From Lucifuga dentata (taxonomy: Eukaryota > Chordata > Actinopteri > Ophidiiformes > Bythitidae), in assembly GCA_014773175.1 (NCBI GenBank), contig VXCM01000050.1, positions 343,482-407,481 on the forward strand: a stretch of 64,000 bases of DNA, read 5' to 3'. Numbering within the stretch: position 1 is the stretch's first letter; each line of letters starts with the position of its first letter. The notes under the pieces were generated by a model. It searched no databases. It was not told the origin of the DNA and saw only the letters and a list, made by a program, of their open reading frames with translations. Position numbers and translations under genes: made by a program. This document shows positions 28,733 to 50,500 of this stretch, one piece after another.

Positions 28733-29728
28733 TCACTGGGCCTTTACTGTCCTGTATCTCTCAGTCTGGTAGGTGTCTGACTCGATGGCCTCACTGGAGT
28801 CATTCAGTGTTACATACACATTACCGTTGACCTCTGTGACCTTGTGAATCCTCTGTTTGACACCCTTGGAGCGCCAGTGTGTTTTCAGGGGTTTGGCCAA
28901 AGGATCACCCACAGCTTGATAAAGTCCTTCCCCTTCAGCGAGGGTGATCTTATACTTGTGCCAGGGACACACAATACAAAGCCGTCCATTAAATTCCTGA
29001 TGATTGCAAACCAGGTGAAAGAGAGAAATAAGATATAGTTGCATAAACAGTTTTATAGGATTATTTTTTTCATACAAATGAACCAAAAGCAATGGTCATG
29101 ACCATAACAAATGGACTCATACAAGACAGTTTACAGTTTTGGTGTCAAAATTGTGCCCATCTGCTTCCTATTTTAGTAAACTAAGAGAACATAGGAGCCA
29201 TCTCACCTCAATGTCTCCATGCTGTAATGCACCACCTGAATCTGCCAGTGGAAAAACATTGGTATCAATAATTTTACATTGCAGGGTTCTTTAACAAGTC
29301 CTTCAGCAATGAAAAAAAAAATGTACAAGGGGTGACTGATAAGTTCTTAACTCAAATGAATATAGGTTATAAGCAAAATACCAAAAACAAAAAAAAAAAA
29401 AAAANAAAAAAAAAAAAAAAAAGTTATTACTTCCAAAAAGTATTACAGCTTTTAGACAGTTTCTTGTGTCAGGCTCACAACTTATCATTCAACCCTTGCA
29501 TACATACAATGAGAGCTTACGGTAGCAGCGCAAATCCATGGCATATAGTTGCCCTTCATGGTACAGGACGAGTACATCTCTACATCCATTCACCAGCTTG
29601 GTAACACGTCCGGCCTTGACAATGTCCTCCTTCTTCCCAACATAATGGGAGGCAGGGGGAGGTGAGGACAAGAGAGAGGGAGATGAGAAAGAAGAGGAAG
29701 TCTGAGAATTCTCCTCCTCAGAGGACAT
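28733..29728 (-). CDS. rfesd: Rieske (2Fe-2S) domain-containing protein
   Basis: Three minus-strand coding exons join in phase: 29728-29521, 29241-29207 and 28996-28733. They encode 168 residues. The cluster-binding motifs are complete across the joins: Cys68-Tyr-His70 in box 1 (RCYHSGGALQHGDIEEFNGR) and Cys91-Pro-Trp-His94 in box 2 (LCIVCPWHKYKITL). Family features after box 2 (GEGLYQ, KGVKQRIH, GNVYVTL) match vertebrate RFESD, a small soluble Rieske protein of unclear physiological role. I see no signal peptide or membrane segment. The first 35 residues are Ser/Pro/Glu-rich and probably disordered. ATG at 29728 is the first in-frame methionine. A likely acceptor (cctactgtag) just upstream implies a non-coding first exon further right. 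A poly-A run with an N at 29405 interrupts intron 1. Confidence 0.93.
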
Positions 29729-31499
29729 GTTGAGCACTTCCTACAGTAGGTTTCCTGGTAATTAAAATAATAAAAGTTTACAAAGTAAATTTAATTTTAA
29801 GGATGAGATAACAAGATATACAACAATGGATGGCTTTTTAAAAATGTAGACCTGTGAGGTTTTATTCATCCACAAGGAATGCTGGAATACACATAAGACT
29901 TACTAATAATGATGGCAGAGGTTTCGGACTCATCAAAAAATTATCCACTCGTGCTCCTTTCCTCAACCTTCCTCATTGTAACGGTTTTATTTTCACTTGA
30001 CTTTAATCAAGGAAATTACATAAGAAACTGAAACTAGAAGGTTTAAAATTTTGCTAGAAGATATTTATTGACCAGAGGAGTGAAAATGCAATAAGTAATA
30101 ACAGTGACAATGTAAATGGAACAGGAAACAGCAGCACTGTAGATGTAGACAGCAGCAACATAGCAGCAATCAGAGTATCAGAAAAGCAGTAGATGTGTGT
30201 GTGCGTGCTGTGGAGAGTATATGAAGTCTATACATGAAGATTGAGTGCATGTGTGATGAGTATGTGCATGTGTACATGTGCACAGACTGTGTGAACAGAG
30301 TTCAGCTGGTGGGAAATAACAGCATTTTTAGCCTGATGGCGCTGGCTCAGATACCCGTATTTCATAACAGGGCAGAAGTGATAAATATAAACATAATGAC
30401 TTAATATAGAGAAGTCTACAAAATCAGCAGGGAGAGGAGGAAAGCACAAGGAAAGCACAGTAGTGATGTTAACAGACAAAAGAGTTTGATAATGTGTGGC
30501 ACATACTGCTGATAAATAAATGTCACAAATAAATATAATTTGTTCTCACCTCTCTGACTAGGACACAAAATGCTACCAAGCGTAAACTTGGAAAAATGAC
30601 ATAAGCACGGACAAGAACGCATCCCCTCTTTAATTACATTTCTACAAGTTTGAAAATATTAACCCTACTTGCCTTTTAGCTTTTCTTAATACGTTTAGCA
30701 TCCATTACACTAAATGCCATCTCTAGGATCTGCAGGTCCTCCTGGTTGCTAATGTAAATACTAATCTGGGGGCTACATCTCGAAGAGGGGTTATCGCAAT
30801 AAAAATACTCCACGTAAATGTTCGTGTGCTTTATCTATAACAAGCAGACCAGTTATACTAATTTAGACTCATGTCAAATTATAAAGCACAAACTAAAGGT
30901 TATCAATACTTCGAAGAGCTAGACGTGACGAAACGTTCATGTTGTGTGTTACATCTAATAATGTCCCCACTGAAACACACAGCTGATTAACAAGATTCCT
31001 GGAAAAAAAAAAAAAAAAAAACTCGTATTTTCTAATATGAAGTTTGGATGAGGGAACAATTTAGTTAAAGACATATTTTTTAACAGACATGATTTTCTGT
31101 AACAATTTAAAATTGTATCATAATAAGCAAATAAGTGTGTTTTTTTTTTCTTTTTTTTTAACGGGACCATGTCAACCTAAACCGGCTTTATATGTAAGTA
31201 GATTTGTTGGGAGGGGGGTATTAAAGCTCTCAGAGATTATAGTCTCTTTCATGGTTTGCCGACTGACATTCTGCATTTTATGTTACCGGGTAAATTTGGC
31301 TAATTTGATACACCTGTGAGTCCGTTTATGGGACTTAAACCTATAAACAGGTGCTGTCCCACAGCGGGAAAACGGAGCGCCCACTGAGTTGGTTTCGTCG
31401 TTATGGAGATATTTTGTGTACGGAAACACCGATACTTTTTCCCAGCTAGTTGTAAAAAATTAATGCAGTTTGTCAGCTCAGTTTGCCAGTTCAGATAAA

Positions 31500-31554
31500 C
31501 TGCCTTGCTCATGCATATGTCTTCTGTATCCCTAAATTATTTTCTCTGAATCCG
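31500..31554 (+). other. Probable end of kif24 non-coding first exon
   Basis: The splice donor TCTGAATCCG|gtaagttt is strong and lies upstream of kif24 in the correct orientation. A pyrimidine-rich acceptor occurs close to the kif24 start (gtctgccattctcag ending at 32835, or actacag ending at 32814). The 5' end of the exon is not determined. Confidence 0.35.
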
Positions 31555-31945
31555 GTAAGTTTTTTCTTTTTTTCTTTTCATTGTTAGCATTTTAAAGAAA
31601 AACTTGCTGAAAAACTAGCTCAAGTATGTAATTACATAATTTGCTCGACACTCACATTTATTGATTTTTGTCAATAACTTGAAAACTAAAACTATGCTTG
31701 GACTCTTGTTTGTTATAATAATAACATACTACTGGTCCTGTGGTCCAGGTGCCCCCCTNCACACACACACACACATACACATTTAAATCAGCTGGTTTTA
31801 ATTGCATTTCTAAAACTAATTCTGTTTCTAAAACTAATTCTTTCATTTTAGGCATAGCTGAATTTTAGGGGAAAAGAAAATTGTTAAATGGAGACTCTGC
31901 CTCTTTAATTAATCAAATTGGTTTATTCATAATGGAGAGAACTGC

Positions 31946-32203
31946 TTATAAAGGCTTTTGTGGCTGTAAAAACCACTGTGCAAAGTCAGGGAAACTTACT
32001 CATATGACTTCACATTGGTTTCTTTGCATTGGTGCTAGTCTGCAAGGTTGAAATGCAAAACTAGAGTTCATCTTTGAAGGTGAAGGATTGAGGAGGAATT
32101 TACAAACTTGCAGACTTCAGCAACAACAGGAAATTATCCTTGTGATTACGCAAAGTTTCCCTGACTTTGCACAGTGCCATCTATATCCATAAAAGCTTTT
32201 ATA
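31946..32203. mobile_element. MITE-like element with about 50-bp terminal inverted repeats
   Basis: Inner arms are perfect 24-bp inverted copies: 31974-31997 (cactgtgcaaagtcagggaa then actt) and 32153-32176. The outer 25 bp also match imperfectly (tataaaggcttttgtgg against the reverse complement of ccataaaagcttttata). The core of about 155 bp has no ORF. The ends fall at TA, so a Tc1/mariner-type TA duplication is possible but cannot be separated from the repeat itself. Confidence 0.6.
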
Positions 32204-32860
32204 CAGTTGTTTTCACATACTGAAGTGTTCCCCATCATGACCAATAAACTCAATTTGATGGGTAAAAGTTAATGGAGTCTTTAATAAATCTCGCTAAACA
32301 TTTAAAATTTTTAGTTTGAAGATGATTATAAACATTTGCGCACAGTTGCGCTCTGGCCATGCGTCCATATAAAAAGGTCTCATTCTAACATTTCTCAAGT
32401 GCCATGGCAGGACTGTTGCAGCTGTCAGCCAGTCTACTGTAGAGCAGTTGCTTAAGTCTGTGTCTGCTATATATATCATATTTGCTACTATACAGCAATG
32501 TGTGACATGACTGCAGTGTGCTGCCCCAGCTCCATCCTGAGTGTCAAATTTCAGCATCATACCAGTGTCCTGCACTCTGCTACCACAACAGTGACATAGT
32601 GACTGAGCATTGGCCATCAGCAGACAGAAATCACTGAGAGTCAAGGCAGCATTAGGAAAAGCAGCGTGACTACAGCAGGGAGCTTGTTCACTGGGTTTGA
32701 AGTTTAAAGTTGTTTTGAGTTGTTATATGTAGGTTTAGGGTCCCCTACACTAGTTGAACCATCCTTAATACATGGTTTTATGCTTTGTTTGACTAATTGA
32801 TGGAAAGACTACAGTGGCATGTCTGCCATTCTCAGAAAAAAAGGAAAGGAAGAGGATGTA

Positions 32861-41348
<8,488 letters not shown>

Positions 41349-42750
41349 ATTAACCAAGTTAATAATCATAGATTTTACTTTTTAAAGGGTGCTGCCTGTT
41401 GGCTGAAAAGTGGCAGCTACAGTATACTAAGCCACATAGTCTAGAAATGCACAATACCATTTTATTGCCAACACATCATCGAAAAAAAGCTCAAGTCACC
41501 TAAAATCTTAGAGGTCATTGGGCACTAGATAACATGTGACACATTGCATCATGATTAGAAGGGAGTTGAAATACACAGTCTTCATTTTTATATTCTGCAG
41601 ATTGAAGTGGGTGTGGGTGTGTGTGTGTGTGCACGCGTGCATGTGCAGGTTGAGAGGCAGTCGTGTACTCTTAAATCCTTATTCATTAATATAGGTTACA
41701 TGCTAATACAGCTGCAGTACAATGTAAGATTTACACATAATTAACTGATTTCATCTATAAATTTAGTGGACATGTAATGCACTATCATCTAAATTGGAAG
41801 GATTATTATTATTTAGGAGCTAAGTTATGTACTGTTTACATTGTATCTTTTAGCAGGGCTGTTGCAAGACCAGTCTTGGTGTAGTTCAGGCTTTCATCTT
41901 TTCCTTGTATCAGAAACTGATGTACTACTTCTTGGTTTTGGTTTAGTCTTTTTTTTCTTAGTCTTGGGTAGAACTCTCAAAGAACTGCATTTTGATAGCA
42001 AGACCCACTCTCAGTCTTGTGCCTTTTGAGCGTTTTTCCATGAAAAACCATGCATATTATCTTTTTTGAGACACCTTTATTTTAGACTTTATGCACAATA
42101 GATTTAAACATGATAAATAACCCAGTTTGATTGGGGCTTGTACTTGTTCTGTTTAACTAAGATGTGCATGACTACAACTTTGATTCAGGCATAAACTGAA
42201 GTGAACCAAAGATATTTTGCTACCCTGAGCCAAATTTGTGTACTTGGCAGGTGGCAAATTGCTTATTTTCTTTTTCTCTATTGTTTGTCTTTATTTATAT
42301 TGATGGTAAAACCAGCAACATGTTTGTCTTACTGTGAAATGACAGTCACAAAGCAAAGAGTATAATTTGTTATATAGATTACGTCTAAATTAATACTTGA
42401 ATTTTGCAACATAGATAGCTATGGTTTGAGTCTTTTAAATTAAATTGCTTTTGTTTTAAGAGATGTGTGTTTTGTGTATTATATAATGTATACAGTATGC
42501 CATTTGTATAATTTCAAGTGAGATAGTTTGCAGTTTTCTTCAAAATCTTTGTTCCTTATTGCCCCAGTAAGCAAAGTGACTATTTTTCTGTTGATGGGAA
42601 ACAGCATTTCCTATCAAACACAATTCATTTTTTTTTTTTTTTNATTTTTTTTTTTTTTATTGAAGAAGAAATATAGTATTTTTGTGCAAAGCTAACTTTA
42701 AAAGAAATTGATCACCTCTGTGACATTCTCAACTTTTCATCTACGATTGC
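41349..42750. other. kif24 3' UTR and kif24-ubap2 intergenic spacer
   Basis: AT-rich non-coding sequence with a short GT tract near 41610-41635 and a poly-T run with an N at 42643. No further coding exon is seen. I could not place a canonical polyadenylation signal for kif24 with confidence. Confidence 0.5.
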
Positions 42751-42942
42751 GTAGACTCAGTAGCGTACCTCGTCCCAGTCAATGCGTGCCAAACGGGAGC
42801 GCGCCCGTAATACATAGTATTAAACCATCTGACGCAGTTAGTGGGTTTTGATTGGTCGTGCCGGCCTTCCAACGTTGAACCTTAACAACGGCGCGGTGGG
42901 TCACGTGACAACTGCTGCTGGCTGAGCGAAGCGTGTTAGCAG
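42751..42942 (+). promoter_or_regulatory. ubap2 promoter and non-coding first exon
   Basis: GC- and CpG-rich island. It contains an inverted CCAAT box (attggtcgtg at 42851) and a palindromic E-box GTCACGTGAC at about 42900-42909. A likely non-coding first exon ends at 42942 (GCGTGTTAGCAG|gtaaaag). The CpG-rich sequence extends to about 43700 in the first intron. Confidence 0.6.
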
Positions 42943-44547
42943 GTAAAAGAAAGAATAATTATATATTTTGATAAAATAATCGACACGAAAGCTCTTTGAA
43001 CGGGTCACACTTTTATCGTATGATCTCTTAGTTAATTTATGAAACAAACGGTTGATTCGGTGACACTACCCATCCTACCTAGTGGTTAGCTTACTGGCTA
43101 TGTTAGCTAGCTAGCTAGCTAGCTTATCACCGTGCCGTATCGTTATATTGTACACGGGCGGGCCGTTCACATGCCGGGGCAGTTAGCATGCTGCTAACAG
43201 TTGTCGTTGCTCACCTTTAACGGGCCACGCGTCTCTCGACAACTTCTCGCCCCCATCTGAGCCATGTCACGATTCTACAAATGAAAGATTGGGCATAAGA
43301 AATGTAACATAACGTGGCATTATTTTTGTCCGCTCATATAATGATAGCATTGTTTGTGTTAGCTGGTTATCTATCAGTGTGTTAGCTTGCTCCAACATTA
43401 GCTAAGTCTGCTATATTTGTTAGCTTCGCTACTGGTTTACACAAAGGCTACATCTTCGTTCTGCTAACAATCGTGTCATTTTTGCCCCTGACCCAGTGGA
43501 ACTGTTCGGTGGTTACATTGGCGGACAGGTTGGTTTTGTATTTAAATCGTCGAAATCTACACTGTCGATCAAGGCGTTTGTCTTAATGTGTCGTAGCTAC
43601 TGGAAACGAGCACAAGGAACAAAGACGAGCCACGGTTTCTAAGGCTAAAGCTAGCGGTTCGCTAACGTTAGCGAAAACGGCTCATGTTTTTGCCAAGTAA
43701 CTTAAATAACCCTTACAGCCATTACGTTAGTTATAGGCGACAGACAGCCTTGATAATGCTGCTTGTTTTCTGTTTTTCTGTCAAGTGTAGCATTGTCCAG
43801 CTAACATTAGACAATAGCTGGCGAATCTCATTAGTTGTGTTCCCAAAACAACTACTATCGTTATTATTATTGTTATTATTATCGTTACTATTATCTAATG
43901 CCATGCTATCTAAACCACGCCAGCTGTGCGATTTTTACCTTTTCTTAATTAACACGCATTTCATGTGGTATTAGGTTCTTTCTAGTAACTTATTTTTAGT
44001 CAAATGACAAATTGCTGTTTATCTTTGTGATATGCGGATTATATACACTACATGCACTCAACTAACCCTTTAAAACCACTAGATGTGATTACTGTTAGGT
44101 AATGAACATATTAGCATGAAATTTTCCCATTTGTTTGTCATGGCCATGATAATATTCTCCATACCACCCAAGTATAGTGCTGCATATCCATGTTGTTGTT
44201 TTTTTTGTTTTTTTTGTGGCAGAGGGGGGGAGGATTGTAAGTTGACACCCGAACAGTCCCCTCTTCAGTGGCTAAATTTAACCTGGGACGTGGGGAGCGA
44301 CAGATGGGGTTATAGTTTTACACAGCACAGTTGTCAACCTCTTAGTCTGCTTATGTGCGTTGTGCTGTACTGGCACTAGGATGTTTACTCAGTTTCATAC
44401 TTTTGTAGAAACTGTAATACAGTCAAACCATCAATGTGACTCGGTGTATATTCCTTTGTTTTACAATTTTCTCTTCTGTCCCCTCCTTTTCTTATTCCTA
44501 CAGTTTTTTTTCTATTTTGTACATACATTGTTTTGTATATACTGTAA

Positions 44548-47500
44548 ATGATGACTTCAGTGGTCAGCAATCAAGCCCGGGGGACTCGGGACAGAACGCT
44601 GCCCACCACCACCACCACCACCACCACCACCACACAAACAACACAGCCACAAAAACAGATACAGGTGGGTTTTCACTGTGAAAACTACAATACATGGTTT
44701 GGTAGTTTTCATTAAATTATACAAGTTTTTGACCTCTGCTTTAGCATCTTTCATTCCAAGTAGGTTAATCCAAGTGCCATGTGTTTCTCATATATTGTTT
44801 CTCACTGAACTCAGGCCACAGCAGAACAGATTCGTCTAGCCCAAATGATCTATGACAAAAATGATGCAGACTTTGAAGACAAGGTCAAACAGGTATTGTA
44901 TATTGTATGTTTATACACACATTTATACAAATCATTGCTGAGAAGTTTTTCACCTCATAATTGTGTGTTTTTGAATCACTTCCTGGAAAAAGAGACACTG
45001 CATTAAGTATCTAATTTCACGTTGTGTGTTTTGTGTGTCCGCAGCTGATCGAGGTAACTGGGAAGACCCAAGATGAATGCATGGTAGCCCTTCATGACTG
45101 CAACGAAGATGTCAACAGAGCCATCAACTTTCTGCTTGAGAGCACCTCTGATACAGTGAGAGTGCACACATGCTCACATATCACATTTGTATACACATAT
45201 CCTGCTCACGTTCACTTGTAATGTGGCAAAACAGCATGTGTATTTTGGCACTGAATGCCTGCATGCAGTTTTACACTCATCAACAATCACTGCATTTCCA
45301 ATGAACTTTTTAAAACAACTTAGCATTAAAAAAGTGGTTGGAAATGCTGCAAAGTTGTTTTAAGTCCATAAGTCGTTTAAAAAGTTAAGACGCTAAGCAG
45401 AGGTGGTTTAGCTGATGAGTCGACTCAAGAAGAAACAACTTAAGCGGATGGAAATGGGTTAGTCATTTAAATGGATGTTTAAATTGAGATTGAGTTTAAA
45501 TTTAGATTTTATAACATTTTAATGTAAAAGTAAGAAATGAATGAATTGGTCACAGCCTGTTCCTGTACAGATGGGATGTGTTCAACATGTGTTGAGCATC
45601 ATGTATGCTACCAGGTGAGCGCACACACACATCTTGGAAGCACAGGTGTTCGTGAAAAGTTCCTGCATTATTATAGATGGCCACCCCTTTCTATTTCTAA
45701 ATACTCCATACCTATCTGCTGGAGGAAGAACCAGAATGTGTGCCATCATATGCACCATGCACTTGCAGAAGGTGATGTGCAGCACAATGGCAATGCGCCA
45801 TCTGCTGTGTGTCCACCACGTCGGGTAACTTAATTTACCTTTTCATTAGTTTCCCTAAAATAGCTCCACACACTGCATACACATAACGATGAACTGTTGT
45901 TTTGCTTAAGCCAATCTATTCCCCAACCACCTGGTATTCAGCACAAGTGGCGAGTTTATATAGCGCAATAGCACAGCGCTTTTTCTTAACTCAGTTTTCG
46001 TTAAGTCATTTTAAAAAAACAACTTTAGTTGGATGAAAACGCAGCTAATAACTTCTGCCATTTGTTTTTTTATAACAAGACTTAGTCGCACACCATTTTT
46101 GAATTAGTCAATACAGTGTCAAAGTCCCCTGATGTTCTCTGAAGAAAGTAAAAAGCCATGACCATGCAAATTCCAAATGCAGTTGTAGAGACAACTTCCT
46201 TTTTCTCTCAACCTCCCTGGCAGAACTCTTGGGAGACTGTGGGGAAGAAGCGGAGCCTTGGGAAAGAAGGAGGGCCCTCAGAGATAAAGGAGAGCAGGGA
46301 GAAGAAAGGAGAAAGGGAGGCCAGTCGCGGACGCGGAGGGTCCAACAGGAGGGGCCGGGGCACCAGCCGAGGCCGTGAAGGTGAGAAAGTGGACAAACTT
46401 TGTTTTTGTCCTGTCTGACAGAGGGGAAAGAGCCCAGATTGTGTGGATGTCTATATTCCTTGTGCTGTGTTTTCACATTTTATCTTGGTGTGAGTTTGCC
46501 TCAGTTCTATTTGAAGTCTAGATATTAAATGTGACCCTGTTAAGTTGCCAGGATTTAGACCTCTACGTGGAGAAAATACACTTCAACTGTTTTCTGTGTT
46601 CTTGTCCACTGGAGGTCAGCCAACACAGGAAGAAGACTGCCTCACTCTGNTCAACTGTTTTCTGTGTTCTTGTCCACTGGAGGTCAGCCAACACAGGAAG
46701 AAGACTGCCTCACTCTGTTTGTAGTTTTGAAATAGAAATTGTAAAATTGTGCAACAGTAACATAGTTCCATGCTAATATAAATGGACAATATTTTTATCT
46801 AATTTAATATAGTGTATTATTTATTTATTTCAAGAATACCAAGCTAAATTTTACCCAATGATAAACTTTTTGCATGGGGACAAGGCATGTACCAAGTTGC
46901 AATGACAGTAGATGATGTAAGATAAATAGAGTGGACATAATATCATGATTGCTGTCCAACATAATGAAATTCAAATTCTGTAAAATAATCAAATGATATA
47001 TACTTGTACTACTTTTGTGAACCTGCTAATGTTCAAGTTCATATTGTGCCAGCTCAACTTTTCTTTGGTTTGTTAGCCTAGATTTTCCAGTGAATTTCAT
47101 AAACATGGCTCTAGTCTACAGTATGAGTAATTTATGATTTTTGGTCTTAATTTCTCTGTCCTTTTTTCCCCCATTTTGGCTTCTAGTGCGGTCAGAGGAG
47201 AATGGATTTGAGGTGGCTCCTGGAGAGAGAGGAGGAGACCATGGACGCAGGGGGCGAGGCAGAGGTGAGTGGCAGAAAAAAAAATACCAATGAAAGAGCT
47301 ACACAAAGGTCTATATAAACACAAGTTAGAGATGAAGCTGCTAATAAATAAGGCTCCTCTCAGACATGGAATCTGTTGAATTGCTGGCATCGGATCCGTT
47401 AACATGGTGGCTTTTGGCCATTCAAACATAGGTTCCCTTTACGGCATAGTAGGGCTGGGCGATAAATCGATTAATTCAGTTTTATGTTTTGGCACAATGT

Positions 47501-50500
47501 ATAAAATGGCTAAATCGCAAAATTGAGATGAAAAAAAAACAAACTAGTATCTAACTGTTTTTAACGGGGAAAATGTGGCAGCAGGTTGCTCTCCATCACA
47601 CACGCCTTTTTGTGTGCTAAACCTACCAAGCAATCGTCCATCATGTTCATTGGTATCACGCCACGAAAATTTTAGCAGGTCAGACGTGCTGTCAAGATGC
47701 CAGCAAACTTTTTGACTGAAGCTGATCTTGTTCCTGAAGAAAGTAATGTAATTTGGAAGTGGTTCGGTTTTGTGTTCATGGCGTTGAGCAAACCAACGTC
47801 ATATGTAAAGTTTGTAGGAGCTGCAGCTACTACAAGTAGCAGCACTTCAAATGTATTTCAGCACCTGCAACAGAAACACGCAGCTGAGTGGCAGCAGTGC
47901 GGCACTGCAAGATGCAGATGTTGCAGTCACAAAGTGCCAGCAAAAAAGCAAATGATGTTAGCTGCATCATTTTCCAGTGCATTGCATATGATAAGAGGGT
48001 CTTCAGTACGGGTTGTAACATGCCACAGAGCCTCAAGCCAGAAGCAGCAGACAGGCTCGTGTTCCTCGCAAGAAACTTGTAAATTTCTGTAAAACCCTTT
48101 TTATTTTGCAAGCCCTACAATTTGATTTAAAAGTAGCATTATTTGTTTTTATTATTTTAATAAAGAAAATACTTATTTGAATTATGGCTTGAAATTTTTT
48201 TTAGTTTGGAGAAAAACGAGAAAATCTAGATTAAAATGGAGAATCGTCCATAAGTGTGGGGGGGAAAAAAAAAAAAAAAAANAAAAAAAAAAAAAAAAAT
48301 CAAGATTTTATTTTTAGGCCTAGCCATATCGCCTAGCCATATGGCAAAGTGCTATAAATGCTCTGTTCAAACATGCCAGGACTTTTACGGATAGAGGCGC
48401 AATTCTTCCATGATATTTAGCATCTGCAAGGGGAGACTGGGTAACACAGGAAGTTAACGTATAATACACGAGGTGAAGGATTGTTTACAGCAACATGGCT
48501 GACGAGAATCAGTTACATAAGTGCATCTCTCACGGTGCCAATATGTTTTGGTGTTGTAGCTGGCAACATACGTTTGCAGCACTCAACATGCATGGAACGT
48601 GCTCACCCTGTGCAGCTGCTCAATTACGTGGGGGAGGGTGACAGATAGAAGAGATCGGGAAACCGANCTCACCCTGTGCAGCTGCTCAATTACGTGGGGG
48701 AGGGTGACAGATAGAAGAGATCGGGAAACCGAGGTGGAGCAGAATTGAACAGGGTGTTCATGCTTTTCTGCAACAAGAGGTGGTAGGAGAATGCTCATGT
48801 TTGAGTAAGAAGTAATTGTAGCAAGAAGGGAGAAGATGCAAGATGTGGGTGCAGATGGACAGTTACATTTAGAGGTTGGAGAAAGATTGGGTGTACATTC
48901 TAATGACCATTATTCTTTATGAGTGACTGAGTGCTTCAATCATAATCCCAATTTAAGTCAAATTAATAAAGAGGTTTAAAAGATAACTTGAAGTAATGGG
49001 CTCCTGGATGAGAAATCACTGATTATTTGATTTCATTGTCCAGCATTTGGGATGGCTGAAAGGGAAAAGCCGGCAGCGGTCATTGGGTTGTTTTATATGT
49101 TCTCAGGGGCAGGAGGTCGTGGTAGAGGAAGAGCAGCTGTTGGCAACAGGTTTTCGTCACAGGGAATGGGGTAAGTGTATGTGTCTGTGTGTGGTGTAAG
49201 TTGTAAGCATGAAGTAGAATGGGGAGATGATGGCTACAAGCACATAGCTGAATGCATACATTTGTGGAAAAAATACATTTCTGAATTTCCTCACTGAAAA
49301 AATGTCAGACCGTTGCATCGTCTGTTTTCTTTTATCAGTTGTTATAAGCAGTTCAGGCATTTTCCTCTATTTAATTTCCTTTACATTGTCTCAACTTCCC
49401 TGCATGTCTTACCTGCTGTGTTCTACCCCCACCTTCTCCTACTTGCAGCACATTCAATCCAGCAGAATACGCAGCTAACTCTGGAGCTCGCCAGGAGACA
49501 TGGGAGGTGGATGGCAGTGAGGCTGCTGAGGGAACTGGTGAGGTCAAATAACATTTTATTACAGAATATAAGGGGTCTTAAATGTGTCACTGTTGTAAAG
49601 CAGTGAGAATTTTCATAACAGCACAGTCTTTTCAGGCTTTTTCAGATAAAAGTTTAAAAAAAACAAAAAGGAAAATAAATCTACACACTGGAATCAAGAT
49701 CTTAGATATTTAGTGTAGCATTGAGACTGTCATGGCAGTAACAGTTTATTACTGCTTTGGGGTTGGTTGTAGAGAACTTTTGATTTTGCATGGATATGCA
49801 GACATTGACTTCTCTGATGTTCTGTTAGGGACATGGGGAGGCAATGAAGACTGGACTTCAGAAGACTGGATTGAGGATGTAAGGCTGAACCATTTCATGT
49901 TGTGAAAGTGAATTTTAATGCTATTTAATGGTGTTTACATGGATGTGCATTTAGTTAACTGTATGTTTCTTTACTTGTTAGAACCCTTCTTAACTGCTAA
50001 TTGTGTTGGCTGCTAATAATACCTTGCTGAAAACAAAGACTATTAATGTTTTTATGTGACATAGTTATATCAATATGTGCTTCTTAATGGTTGTAGATGC
50101 AGCACATGCCTTTTTTAATCTGATGATTGACATAGCTTTTGTACTAAATGCCTTTTTTTTCCCAGTTATCTGAGTCCAAAGTGTTCACTGCCTCTTCTGC
50201 TCCAACAAACCATGTCACACCTGGACACAAGTAAGCCACTCTGACAAAACTGCACGAGTTCAGCTACTGCAAAGATCAGGCCTGGATAATAACAGGAAGT
50301 TATTTTAACTGTTTATCTTATCCATATTACCTTTCCTCCCCTAACCTCCATGTTCTCCCACTTCTCCTCATCTCATATTTCCCCACAGTGTGGACCTGTC
50401 AAGCCTACTGCCCAAGGCCGGAATGGCTGTAGAGGAGTCTGTGGAATCTGATTTGGGGGGCATTGTGGGTGGCCCCTCAGCAGAGGATTTGGGCCAAAGC

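Larger units (their letters stand above)
29729..32860. promoter_or_regulatory. rfesd-kif24 divergent intergenic region
   Basis: The two genes point away from each other. A strong donor (TGAATCCG|gtaagt) ends at 31554 and probably closes a non-coding kif24 first exon. A MITE-like inverted-repeat element sits at 31946-32203. An N at 31759 is followed by an (AC)n tract. The minus-strand open frame at 32294-32644 has no recognisable similarity. I see no other gene. Confidence 0.5.

Noticed and set aside
32294..32644. Minus-strand 116-codon open frame between rfesd and kif24
   Set aside because: Cys/His-rich but with no recognisable domain, no splice context and no conserved pattern. It may be part of an old repeat; not enough to call a gene.
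46583..46717. Apparent tandem duplication in a ubap2 intron
   Set aside because: The exact 67-bp repeat is split by a single N, as at four other sites; treated as an assembly artefact.
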